Below, piece after piece: positions 51,181 through 59,960 of a stretch of DNA of 64,000 bases (position 1 is its first letter; every line of letters begins with the position of its first letter). The notes below the pieces were generated by a model. It worked only from the letters and a program-made list of their open reading frames with translations. It ran no database searches and was not told the DNA's origin. The stretch is from Henningerozyma blattae CBS 6284 (Eukaryota; Ascomycota; Saccharomycetes; Saccharomycetales; Saccharomycetaceae): positions 372,001 through 436,000 of the forward strand of contig NC_020190.1 of the NCBI RefSeq assembly GCF_000315915.1, given 5' to 3'. Both the position numbers and the translations under genes were made by a program.

Positions 51181-51581
51181 ATTTGCATCGAAGGAAGTAT
51201 TAATATTTTTGCAACTTCAAAATATTGAAATAAATTTCAAAAAGATAAAAGATAGAGATAATACCTCAAGATTCTAATCTGAAAAGAGAATGGACTTGGG
51301 ACTGATGGTAGATGCATAGAATGTACATTACTACCTTTAAAATAGCACTTTGTATTTGATAGCCATCTCCACTTTTTCACATTCGGCCGGGTAAGTGATG
51401 AGCTTTGAAGATTTTTATGAAAAAATCTCTACCATATTTCTTATTAAAAATCTCAGATGAGGTACGACTGATTGTAAAAATTCTTAATATACAAATTTAT
51501 TTTTTTACAAAGGAAATAAAAGGTCGAAACATACTATCGTTGATCCCCTTCTAATTATATTTGAAAAATATAATTATCACC
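51181..51581. promoter_or_regulatory. DRN1/RPC40 divergent promoter with Reb1 and PAC-like sites
   Basis: CGGGTAA, a Reb1 site, lies at 51,388-51,394, immediately followed by a PAC-like GTGATGAGCT at 51,395-51,404. A second GATGAG is at 51,456-51,461, and A-rich RRPE-like sequence (TGAAAAAATC) lies between. PAC and RRPE mark ribosome-biogenesis genes, which suits RPC40. Confidence 0.6.
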
Positions 51582-52583
51582 ATGTCTAATATCGTTGGTA
51601 TTGAATATAACCGTGTTACAAATACTACTTCCACAGACTTCCCAGGCTATTCTAAAGACGGTGAAAACGCTTGGGATGTCGAAAAGTTCAAGGAAACTTT
51701 TGACATCAAAATTTCTAATTTAGACGAAAGAGATGCAACTTTTGATTTAATTAATATTGATACTTCTATTGCTAACGCTTTCCGTCGTATTATGATGGCC
51801 GAAGTTCCAGCAGTGGCTGCAGAACATGTATACTTCCTAAACAACACATCAGTTATTCAAGATGAAGTTTTAGCTCATAGAATTGGTTTAGTTCCACTAA
51901 AAGTGGACCCTGATATGCTAACTTGGGTTGATCAAACATTGCCTGAAGAAGAGAGATTTACTGATGAAAATACTATTGTCTTGTCTTTAAATGTTAAATG
52001 TACGAAAAATGACAAAGCCCCAAAGGACTGTACCGATCCAAAAATTTTATATAATAATGCTCATGTCTATGCTCGTGATTTAAAATTTGAACCACAAGGT
52101 AAACAGGTTGAAACATTTGCAAATTGTCCTGTCGTTCCAACTGATCCAGATATTTTATTAGCTAAATTGAGACCAGGCCAAGAAATCTCCTTGAGAGCTC
52201 ATTGTATATTAGGTATTGGTAGTGATCATGCTAAGTTTTCCCCGGTCGCTACTGCTTCCTATAGATTATTACCACATATCAACATTACAGAGCCAATAAG
52301 AGGCAAGGATGCAGAAAAATTCCAAAAATGTTTTACACCAGGCGTTATTGGCATCAAAGATGGTGAAGCTTATGTTAAAGATGCTAGAATGGATACAGTA
52401 TCGAGAGAGGTCTTCAGACATCAAGAATTTGCAGATAAGGTTAAGCTAGGTAGAGTTAGAGATCATTTTGTCTTTAATGTAGAAAGTACTGGTGCTATGC
52501 CACCTGAAGAAATCTTCTTTAAGTCTGTCAGAATCCTGAAGAACAAAGCTCAATATTTAAAGGAATGTACCATAAGTGAATAA
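51582..52583 (+). CDS. RPC40: RNA polymerase I and III subunit AC40
   Basis: Alpha-like assembly subunit common to RNA polymerases I and III; pairs with AC19 (Rpc19). The alpha motif FRRIMMAEVPAVAAE and the following RIGLVPLKVDPDMLTWVD are nearly identical to S. cerevisiae Rpc40, as are NNAHVYARDLKFEPQG and RPGQEISLRAHCILGIG. The open frame reaches back to a TTG at 51,561; the ATG at 51,582 gives MSNIVGIEYNRV, the same start as in S. cerevisiae, and 333 residues (335 there). RPC40 is YPR110C, in order between the YGR093W and YGR090W orthologues. Confidence 0.97.
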   Translation: MSNIVGIEYNRVTNTTSTDFPGYSKDGENAWDVEKFKETFDIKISNLDERDATFDLINIDTSIANAFRRIMMAEVPAVAAEHVYFLNNTSVIQDEVLAHRIGLVPLKVDPDMLTWVDQTLPEEERFTDENTIVLSLNVKCTKNDKAPKDCTDPKILYNNAHVYARDLKFEPQGKQVETFANCPVVPTDPDILLAKLRPGQEISLRAHCILGIGSDHAKFSPVATASYRLLPHINITEPIRGKDAEKFQKCFTPGVIGIKDGEAYVKDARMDTVSREVFRHQEFADKVKLGRVRDHFVFNVESTGAMPPEEIFFKSVRILKNKAQYLKECTISE

Positions 52584-52866
52584 ATGGACCCATAAATTAA
52601 ATAAATTAAATATTTTATTAATTAGCATTCATTCAAACCTAAATTAATTTTCATTTCATACTTGTGTAGTACTTTTTTTCTTTTTCTATTATTCTACAAT
52701 TAAATTTATAAAGTTCAGTAATATTAACTTGTTCTTCTCTATCAAAGAGAACTATAGTAAGGTTTGCGTCCTTTGAAGTAAACTTCAATTGTTTCTATTA
52801 TACATTTTATATATTCTATTAGGGATTCTATCTAAGGTATTATTATAATCTAGATTAAGTATGTAA
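52584..52866. other. Intergenic between convergent RPC40 and UTP22
   Basis: A/T-rich 3'-3' spacer of 283 bp. Nothing else is seen. Confidence 0.6.
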
Positions 52867-55800
52867 TTATTTTGTTTCAAATTCAACCACAAACTCATTA
52901 CCAAAGGCAGCTATTTCATGGAATATTGCTTCTTTGTTCAATGAAACATGTTCTTGATCGACAGGCTTGATATTACAATCAATGTTCACCTTAAAAGCAT
53001 GGTCTTGTTTAAACATTGGTTTAATTAATGCTGTAATAACATTTTTATCTCCATTTTCTCCACCATTGGCCCCCATATATTTATGACTAGAAAAGATAAT
53101 GCTGTTTTTGTATTTCATATTTAAATACTTAACTAACTGATAAGTTGGATCCATCTTCTCAGAGATAGAATCTAAATCAGATGGAAATTTGGTTGGTAAT
53201 TGAGATAAATTCTTGAATTCAGTGTTTTCCAATATACCACAAGAGGCTTTTAATGGTTTTGGTGCTTTTAATTGGACAACAAAATCATAATCCTTTAATG
53301 CAGGAGTAAATAATAAATCAACAGTTTGTTTGTTTAGTCCGTGAGTCTCTAAAATGTTGACTGCAACTTTAGCCAATGCTGTCACACGAGTGGCAATTGG
53401 TAGCGGAATACCACTAGAGTATAATAAACCACTAGGATCAATCTTAGAAGCAATAAAGAATTGAATGTTTAAACCATGTGGATCACTTTTTCTCAAGTTG
53501 GTAAAATTAGATTGTATAGCCTTATATTGAGCTAATGTAAGTTTTTCTGATAACTTTTTTAATGTTTTAGAATCTAAGTCTGAACCACCAATACTAGTTT
53601 CAAAACCACTTTCGAATTCTTCCTCAGGCTTTATTAGATCTAAAATTAAAGGGTCTTCCTTCCAATTCCATTGACTTAAAAATTTTAAAATTTTTAAGAA
53701 CCCGTTTTCAAGAGAACCAGGAATTAGGTATGGTGAATGGTCAACAAAAGGTTTCATTGCAATCAATTCAACTAGTTCATCACTTAAATGTCCTAATAAT
53801 AAATGAATATCCAGCCATTTTTTAAATAGTCTAACAGTTGCAGAATAATAATGATAAGAGTGTGAAATATTTTCAATAGTTCTTGTATGTCTAGCAGAAG
53901 CTAAGTATTTAGCAGTAAATTTTAAGAAAGTGTTTTCTAATTCAGGTTTTAATTCATTTCTTGCATTTGAAATAGCTCTTAAATACAAGATTTCATCACG
54001 TTCAGTTAAAACTCTAAACTTAAAACCATAACCTTCTGGGGTTAAAATATTTAAAATAGTTATTTCCAAATTATAAGGAATTGATTCATCACGAGTGAAA
54101 AACGATTTAAATTTATCACTGTGTTCTGTATTAAGTTGTTCATGGATTTTCAATAAGAAGGCAGATTTTGACTTTTCTAAAGAAGTAATTTCATCTGGCC
54201 ATTTTTGAGAGGTTTCAAATTCCAAAATAACATCTTGGAAGAAATCTGGATCAGAATAAGCAAATGGAACAGGTTGGCATAAAGAAGTATATCTAAATTT
54301 CGAGCCAACTGGTTGGATGGATTTAATTGATAAAGGTAATTGCATTTTGAAAAGGACTTTGTATAATTCATCAAAAGATTTCTTCAAATTGAAATAGCTT
54401 GATAAATTCAAAATTGAAGTTTTAGAACTTGCAGGAAGATTTGGTAATGGTAATAAATCTTGGAATTGTTTTGTAATTGTATCATTAATTGTAACATTTT
54501 CGAATAAGTGACTTTGGAGAACAAATTTCAAAATAGACGAAATTACTGGTTCAGATGAAGATGTTTGCCATATACAACAATGAGTAATTGACCCATCTTT
54601 GAATCGACGTAACGAAGATTTGATGCCCCAGAAATTTTTGAAATTAATTGCCTCTTCAGTTGGTTCTTCTGAATGAGCTGGGCCTCTTGTCACTAGTTTT
54701 TCCGATTCTGCTGGATTTGTTAATAATTTGATTCTAATTGCAGTAAAATTGGCAATCAGATTTTTAGAGTGATAAATTTTTCTTCTTGTGATGGGGAACG
54801 AAGACTTTTGTCCCAACAGTTGTATTTCGAAAGTAGTAATTCTATCACCTAAGGAGAATTTGATGATTTTAGAAATTTTATCCACCAAGAAATTTTCAAA
54901 AGTTATAAATTTTATTCTTTCAAAAGGACCAAAATCTTCATACAATTCATTCATGGCAACTTTTAGAGATGCTACAGGGAATGATAAATCATAAACTAAA
55001 TCATATTTTATATTATCTAATTTATTGATATTAGTTAAGAAAACATTTGAAAATTGATCTTGTACCACGTTATTTAACATCTTTAAAGTTTCAGTGGCAT
55101 ATAGTTTTAAAATCTTATAAGACTCAATTGACATTTTACTTAGAATATTAATATTGGTTGATCTATCATAGATGGTTGGGAAATTAAAAGATTCCTCTGT
55201 GTATTTTGAAGTATGGAAATGAGCATTTGTTGAATCATCTGATGAGGAAGTTGATGGCATGGAATGGAAATGTAAATGACCCTTTGAAGAAAGATCCATT
55301 GTAGCTAAGTATTTGATAACACCCTTAAATAATTGATAAGAGGAAAACCCATGCAATAATATCTTATTACCATTAATACCACCCCCGTTTAATAGAGCAG
55401 CCATTAATAGAGAAAATTCGAATGAACCAAATCCACCTAATGAGCCTGAATGGGCTAAACTTGAACTGAACCCACGTTGATTTAGCCATAGTCTACCTAA
55501 TATTGTAGCTTCTTGGAAAGACTCGGTGATTTTTTTGGTTTTATATAAATATTTCAAATATATTTCATGGCTTGAAGATGATAAAACGGAGAAATTATAT
55601 AATAACGTTGGAGGTAATGCTGAATGTGATGAAGAATTATTATTTGAGTCCTTTTCTATGGCTACTCTAATACAATTTTTTTTGGGAGATAATTTTTTAG
55701 TATCAAATGCTTTAAATGGAAAGCCAATGATTAAATTTATGGAGAAATTTGTCTTTTGGAAATTATAGGGAGATTCTTTTTTAGAATTTGTTTCATTAGA

Positions 55801-56625
55801 ACATGATAATTTTAAAATTGGTAATAGTGGATCATTATTAAGATAGGTGTATTCCAAATTTAATAAATCTTTTAAAGAAGAATCCTTTGCTAACAATGAA
55901 GATAGATGATGTGTCAAGTAAGCTAAATAAACACTTCTCTTATGAAGACATCTAAAATTTAAGAAATCCTTTTTATCAAACAGCTCTATGGGCATTGTTA
56001 ATAAAATATCTATGGAATTGCCATTTGGTTGGTTTATAAAAGTCTTTAATGGGAATGAACCAATTAGAGACACTTGGTCTGGAGATTTATAATTAAATTT
56101 ATAGTTTGTGGAAGATGCAATAGGTTTTGGATCGGCAAATGGAATCTTGACTGTTTTATCATCGAAATAAGTTTCTACATCTGCTAAAGACGATTCTTTC
56201 CAATCTGGAATTAATTGTAGAACGTCGTATAGTTTATGTAAGAATTTTTCTAGCTTTGAAACATGGTTTGGGTTAACTTTAACTTGGTTCAACAACTCAT
56301 CGATTTGTAATTTGAAGATATTAGATTTAAATAATTCAGCTGTCTCTCTAGCTATTTGAATATCTTGAGCAGTTGTTCTTGAAGCAGGTTTTTTATCTGA
56401 GTTTCCTTCTTTAAGTTGGTCTTCGTTGTCTTCGTTGTCTTCTTCTTCTTCTTCTTCTTCTTCTTCTTCTTCTTCTTCTTCTTCTTTCTCATGATCTTTA
56501 ACTTTTTCTACTTCTTGATTATTTTTAAGCTTTGAGTTGTCTATCTTAGCTAGTTTAATATTAGTTTTGCTTTTAATATCAGAAGCATCAGAATCATGAC
56601 TAGCCTTTCTTTTAACAGCAGCCAT
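52867..56625 (-). CDS. UTP22: Utp22-like (Nrap) small-subunit processome protein
   Basis: Predicted U3 processome component (UTP-C module with Rrp7 and casein kinase 2), needed for 18S rRNA maturation in the nucleolus. It has 1252 residues (S. cerevisiae 1237). Nrap-family wording is spread over the protein: VSLIGSFPLKTFI, GRLWLNQRGFSSSLAHSG, FGSFEFSLLMAALLNGGGIN, KNFWGIKSSLRRFKDGSITH and YHYYSATVRLFKKWLDIHLL. The domains are inactive nucleotidyltransferase-like folds. The basic N-terminus is followed by an uninterrupted glutamate run at about residues 49-62 from a GAA/GAG microsatellite. UTP22 is YGR090W; strand and place agree with its neighbours. Confidence 0.96.
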   Translation of the reverse strand: MAAVKRKASHDSDASDIKSKTNIKLAKIDNSKLKNNQEVEKVKDHEKEEEEEEEEEEEEEEEDNEDNEDQLKEGNSDKKPASRTTAQDIQIARETAELFKSNIFKLQIDELLNQVKVNPNHVSKLEKFLHKLYDVLQLIPDWKESSLADVETYFDDKTVKIPFADPKPIASSTNYKFNYKSPDQVSLIGSFPLKTFINQPNGNSIDILLTMPIELFDKKDFLNFRCLHKRSVYLAYLTHHLSSLLAKDSSLKDLLNLEYTYLNNDPLLPILKLSCSNETNSKKESPYNFQKTNFSINLIIGFPFKAFDTKKLSPKKNCIRVAIEKDSNNNSSSHSALPPTLLYNFSVLSSSSHEIYLKYLYKTKKITESFQEATILGRLWLNQRGFSSSLAHSGSLGGFGSFEFSLLMAALLNGGGINGNKILLHGFSSYQLFKGVIKYLATMDLSSKGHLHFHSMPSTSSSDDSTNAHFHTSKYTEESFNFPTIYDRSTNINILSKMSIESYKILKLYATETLKMLNNVVQDQFSNVFLTNINKLDNIKYDLVYDLSFPVASLKVAMNELYEDFGPFERIKFITFENFLVDKISKIIKFSLGDRITTFEIQLLGQKSSFPITRRKIYHSKNLIANFTAIRIKLLTNPAESEKLVTRGPAHSEEPTEEAINFKNFWGIKSSLRRFKDGSITHCCIWQTSSSEPVISSILKFVLQSHLFENVTINDTITKQFQDLLPLPNLPASSKTSILNLSSYFNLKKSFDELYKVLFKMQLPLSIKSIQPVGSKFRYTSLCQPVPFAYSDPDFFQDVILEFETSQKWPDEITSLEKSKSAFLLKIHEQLNTEHSDKFKSFFTRDESIPYNLEITILNILTPEGYGFKFRVLTERDEILYLRAISNARNELKPELENTFLKFTAKYLASARHTRTIENISHSYHYYSATVRLFKKWLDIHLLLGHLSDELVELIAMKPFVDHSPYLIPGSLENGFLKILKFLSQWNWKEDPLILDLIKPEEEFESGFETSIGGSDLDSKTLKKLSEKLTLAQYKAIQSNFTNLRKSDPHGLNIQFFIASKIDPSGLLYSSGIPLPIATRVTALAKVAVNILETHGLNKQTVDLLFTPALKDYDFVVQLKAPKPLKASCGILENTEFKNLSQLPTKFPSDLDSISEKMDPTYQLVKYLNMKYKNSIIFSSHKYMGANGGENGDKNVITALIKPMFKQDHAFKVNIDCNIKPVDQEHVSLNKEAIFHEIAAFGNEFVVEFETK
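56438..56486 (-). repeat. GAA/TTC trinucleotide microsatellite in UTP22
   Basis: About 15 consecutive TTC-type triplets on the plus strand encode a poly-glutamate run near the Utp22 N-terminus. Frame is kept. Length variation between isolates is likely. Confidence 0.9.
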
Positions 56626-57652
56626 ATTTATTTTTATTAGTTGTTAAAGTGAGTGGAATTATAATAGTTGAATAAAATAAATGGAAATAGGTATACAGAT
56701 GTAGATAAATAAATAATAAAGTACTGGAATACTACTTAAGAAAAAAAAAAAGAAATAAAATATCAGTTTAATGGAACAAATTAAAAATTAAAAAAAATTA
56801 ATTTCAACAAATGATATAATGCAACAGGAAAATAAAGAACAAAATTATCCAGAATAATAATACGGGTAAAATGTTTATTATCTTTTTTTTTTATTTTTTG
56901 CAATATTTTAGAATCGATGGATGTTATTTATCGTTATCGGTTTTCTTATTTTTATCATATATAATAATGATAAATAATAATATATATATAATAGCAAGAT
57001 ATATAGATAATAGTATTTTTTTAGCTATCGACTATCAAGGAATGTCACATGGCAACTGTCAACACATGCCACGTGTACGGCATGATTCCAGCCGTATTAC
57101 CGTTGGCAGAATACCCGCCAAGCGGCCAGTAGCCGCCCAACATTCGCCACACAATAGCCTCCATAGTAAATAACACATACTTACTGTATGGCCCACTAAT
57201 CCACCTCCAAGAAACGCAAACATAGGTCATGCTGAAGCAGGAACCAAACAAACCCTGAAGGTAGTTTAGTGTGATTACTATGAAGATACTAGAGTGTGTT
57301 AGTGAGTGGAAAAAACAGTTAAGCTAAGGAAGATGGAAGAGGAGGACCAAGACAAAGAGGAGGGAGGATTAGGAGGATTAGGAGGATAGAGAAAGTTGCG
57401 TCTTTTTGGAAAAATCTCTAGAAGGAGCCTGCGTGGAGCTAGAAGGAGGTGCTTGGTGGGAAAAATGGGATGCTAGAGGGAATGTTTGGAAGGCTAGTAG
57501 GGGGATTGCCAGTGGGAAAGCAATAACGGCAAGTCGGGCTAGGATTAAAAAAAAACTTTGAAAAAAGTGAAAAAAAAAACATAGGAAGTCACTTTGTACG
57601 ATTGTATGTCAAGCAGATTGATCACGTGCGAAAGTGAAAATTTTGCAAAAAA
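56626..57652. other. Intergenic, UTP22 upstream to tRNA-Thr
   Basis: No gene. Left part (56,626-57,040) is very A/T-rich and holds the UTP22 promoter. About 57,045-57,240 is more G+C-rich with repeated CCGCC/GCCG and a CACGTG-like site. About 57,290-57,540 is strongly purine-rich on the plus strand, including repeated GGAGGATTA at 57,363-57,386. Confidence 0.5.
57362..57386 (+). repeat. GGAGGATTA short tandem repeat
   Basis: Three GGAGGA units separated by TTA spacers. Six GG pairs in 25 bp could allow a two-tetrad G-quadruplex. It lies in a 250-bp purine-rich stretch. Confidence 0.6.
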
Positions 57653-57724
57653 TGCCCATTGCCAGAATTGAACTAGCGACCTCTGCATTACAAGTGCAGC
57701 GCTCTACCACTAAGCTAAACAGGC
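57653..57724 (-). tRNA. tRNA-Thr(TGT)
   Basis: 72-nt cloverleaf on the minus strand: acceptor GCCTGTT/AATGGGC with discriminator A, D arm with TAGCTTAGTGGTAGAGC, anticodon stem CTGCA/TGCAG with loop CTTGTAA (anticodon TGT, reading ACA), T arm GCTAG-TTCAATT-CTGGC. No intron. T-runs lie just past the 3' end on the minus strand. An LTR lies 17 bp from its 5' end. Confidence 0.95.
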
Positions 57725-58288
57725 TGTTGTTGTTTTTGTTGTGTTGTAAACCAACTTAGGAGTACGATACACTTAATTAGTAACTACCAAAACTTAACTT
57801 AACAATCTTATTAACTTAACACCAGTTAATACTTCGAACTTACGAATATAATTGTTGTTCTTTTTAAACTAAATAACTATATAAAAGAACTATAAATTTA
57901 TGTCTTAAGTCTGGAAAAGCTGGCCTTTAAATACTTTTCAAAGGTCAACGCCAGCTTTCCCAATTTACTTTAATTGGACTGTTTGTAAACTTACTTACAA
58001 GGGTAGGAGTGCACAGTTTGAGTAATTCTGGCTAACTAGTAGAGATTATGCATCGAACAGATATTCACAGGTATGCAACTAGCAGTTGCTCAGTGTTGTG
58101 TACAATTTCTAGTTAGCAACTTGTAGATGAGTATAAAGTCGATCTCGTCTACAACAATTTGTGGTTACCTTATGTATTTGAATAATTAAAGATATTCAAA
58201 AGCAGAAGTAGATTCAATTTAGAAGAACAATTGTTTAATTACATTATAAATAATCGTTTATATAAGTTTATAAAATTATTTATGTAAA
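57725..58288. other. Region between tRNA-Thr and the GRE3 3' end
   Basis: No gene. It is almost wholly taken up by the LTR at 57,742-58,156. The remaining 130 bp is the GRE3 3' flank. Confidence 0.6.
57742..58156 (+). mobile_element. Solo LTR, Ty3/sigma-type position
   Basis: A 415-bp unit with perfect 7-bp inverted ends, TGTTGTA at 57,742 and TACAACA ending at 58,156, the form of Ty3 sigma LTRs. It contains a TATA box TATATAAAAG at 57,878-57,887 and a strong hairpin with arms at 57,913-57,924 and 57,950-57,960 (GGAAA-AGCTGGC/GCCAGCTTTCC). Its edge is 17 bp upstream of the mature tRNA-Thr 5' end, the site Ty3 integrase uses at Pol III starts. Flanking 5-mers (TGTTG and ATTTG) match only in part, so the target duplication has decayed or the edges are off by a little. 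No internal retrotransposon sequence. Confidence 0.65.
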
Positions 58289-59269
58289 TTAAGCAAAAGT
58301 AGGGAATCCCATATTGTTCCAACCCCAAGTATCATTGAAACGAATATTTCTGTTAATGTTTGAAATTTCAACCAATTCTTCATTTGATAAAGTAAGAGTG
58401 GATTCAATATTTAAATTCATCAATAATCTTTCCTTCTTGGAAGATTTTGGAATTACAGCAACACCATTTTGATTAGCCCATCTTAATAAAACTTCACTAG
58501 TAGTAACATTGTATTTGGAAGCAATTCTCTTGATAACTGGATGATCAAACAAGTTTGGAGTGTCTTCCTTTAATTCGGAACCCAATTCCAAATAAGATTG
58601 TTGACCGAATGAAGAATATGCTACCACTATGATTTGTTCACGTTTACAATAATCAACTAAACGTGATTGAGTCAAATATGGATGATGTTCAATTTGTAAA
58701 GTAACAGGTTTAATCTTGCAACCCATTAAAACGTCTTGTAATAAACCACCTTGTAAGTTGGAAACACCAATAGATTTGATCAATCCTTCTTCGACTAAAG
58801 CTTCCATTGCATGGTAAGTATCCAAGTAAGGAACTTTTTGCAAACTGATCTTGCCTTGTGCAGCATCTTCTTTACCGGTGTAAAATCCGGGTGGGTATTT
58901 TTCTTCAATTGGAACAAATTTGAATGCTAATGGGAAATGGATATAATATAAATCTAAATAATCCAAACCTAAATCGGATAAAGTCTTTTTAACAGCCAAC
59001 TTAACATGATCTGGGTGATGGTAAGTGTTCCATAATTTGGAAACGATGAACAGATCAGATCTTTTGACGATTTTTTCATCAATGGCTCTACGGATACCTT
59101 GACCAACCTCTTTTTCATTACCATAATCTTCAGCACCATCAAATAAACGGTAACCTAATTTAATAGCTTGATAAACTTGTTCAGCACAAACAGTATTAGG
59201 AATTTTCCAACAACCTAAACCGACCATTGGCATTTTTAAACCATTGTTAAGAGCAGCTAAAGAAGACAT
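58289..59269 (-). CDS. GRE3: Gre3-like aldo-keto reductase (aldose/xylose reductase)
   Basis: Predicted cytosolic NADPH-dependent aldose reductase reducing xylose, methylglyoxal and other aldehydes; stress-induced in S. cerevisiae. It has 326 residues (327 there). The aldo-keto reductase catalytic tetrad is visible: Asp44 and Tyr49 in LFDGAEDYGNE, Lys78 in VSKLW, and His111 in YYIHFPLAF. The NADPH-binding IPKSSKKERLLMN lies at about 275, and GVSNLQGGL near 168. The ATG start is clear. Its S. cerevisiae counterpart, YHR104W, is not part of the YGR/YPR order in which it sits here, so it has been inserted or retained from an older order. Confidence 0.95.
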   Translation of the reverse strand: MSSLAALNNGLKMPMVGLGCWKIPNTVCAEQVYQAIKLGYRLFDGAEDYGNEKEVGQGIRRAIDEKIVKRSDLFIVSKLWNTYHHPDHVKLAVKKTLSDLGLDYLDLYYIHFPLAFKFVPIEEKYPPGFYTGKEDAAQGKISLQKVPYLDTYHAMEALVEEGLIKSIGVSNLQGGLLQDVLMGCKIKPVTLQIEHHPYLTQSRLVDYCKREQIIVVAYSSFGQQSYLELGSELKEDTPNLFDHPVIKRIASKYNVTTSEVLLRWANQNGVAVIPKSSKKERLLMNLNIESTLTLSNEELVEISNINRNIRFNDTWGWNNMGFPTFA

Positions 59270-59960
59270 TTTTTTTGTTGTTGTTGTTGTATTGGATTGT
59301 GTTTTTAAGTGATTGTTTACTTGTGTCTATTTATTTTATTATTTCATATTCGAAACAAACTTTCAAAGCATTCTTGTATGTGCCCTATTTATACTTTTCA
59401 ATTCCTTCAAAACTCCAGGTTGTAAAGGTAACAATGAAAAAAAAGGAAAGGTTAGATCTAAGGGAACCTATTCTATATTACCGAATTTGCAGCCACATTC
59501 TAAGTAATGCTGCGGTACTTTCTCTGCGGAATTTACAGTCACATTCTTAATATCCGTGCCTACTGACATTCTCTGACTCTACGGACTTACTGTGGCAGCA
59601 ATTGCGGGGGAGAACTCATCGGAGGAGACTATTTTACATGGCTGCAAAAATGGTAAAACGTTAGCGTTATAATATATATTAAAGATGTATTAAATTGTGA
59701 ATGTTAATTTTAATGGCGGCAAAAATAATTAAATAACGTCATAAATTTACTAAGATGTCAAAAGTGTGCATATTGTATTCTGAATATGTATTTGAATGGC
59801 TGCAAAAAAATGCTAAACCTACGTTTTAAAGATACTATAGTGGTTCAAGTGCATGTGAATATGTATTGAAATGAGCAAATTATATTGAGGGTATAGAATG
59901 TTGTAGAATATGTTAATGTAATGTTATGCAAAAGAAAAAGTATATATGGTTAAGAGTTAA
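59270..59960. promoter_or_regulatory. GRE3 upstream region to ISR1 3' end
   Basis: No gene; the overlapping ORFs at 59,275-59,550 and 59,313-59,507 are chance frames in the GRE3 leader. No exact AGGGG stress element is seen; there is a G5 run at about 59,606. The right half is taken up by the degenerate repeat at about 59,620-59,940. Confidence 0.5.
59620..59940. repeat. Degenerate tandem repeat, unit about 75-83 bp
   Basis: Three clear units start with ATGGCTGCAAAAA-type sequence at 59,638, 59,713 and 59,796, each followed about 10-15 bp later by ACGTT/ACGTC. A weaker fourth starts at 59,871 (ATGAGCAAA), and a possible fifth near 59,920. Spacings are 75, 83 and 75 bp. Units 3 and 4 are both preceded by GAATATGTATT. 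Confidence 0.55.
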
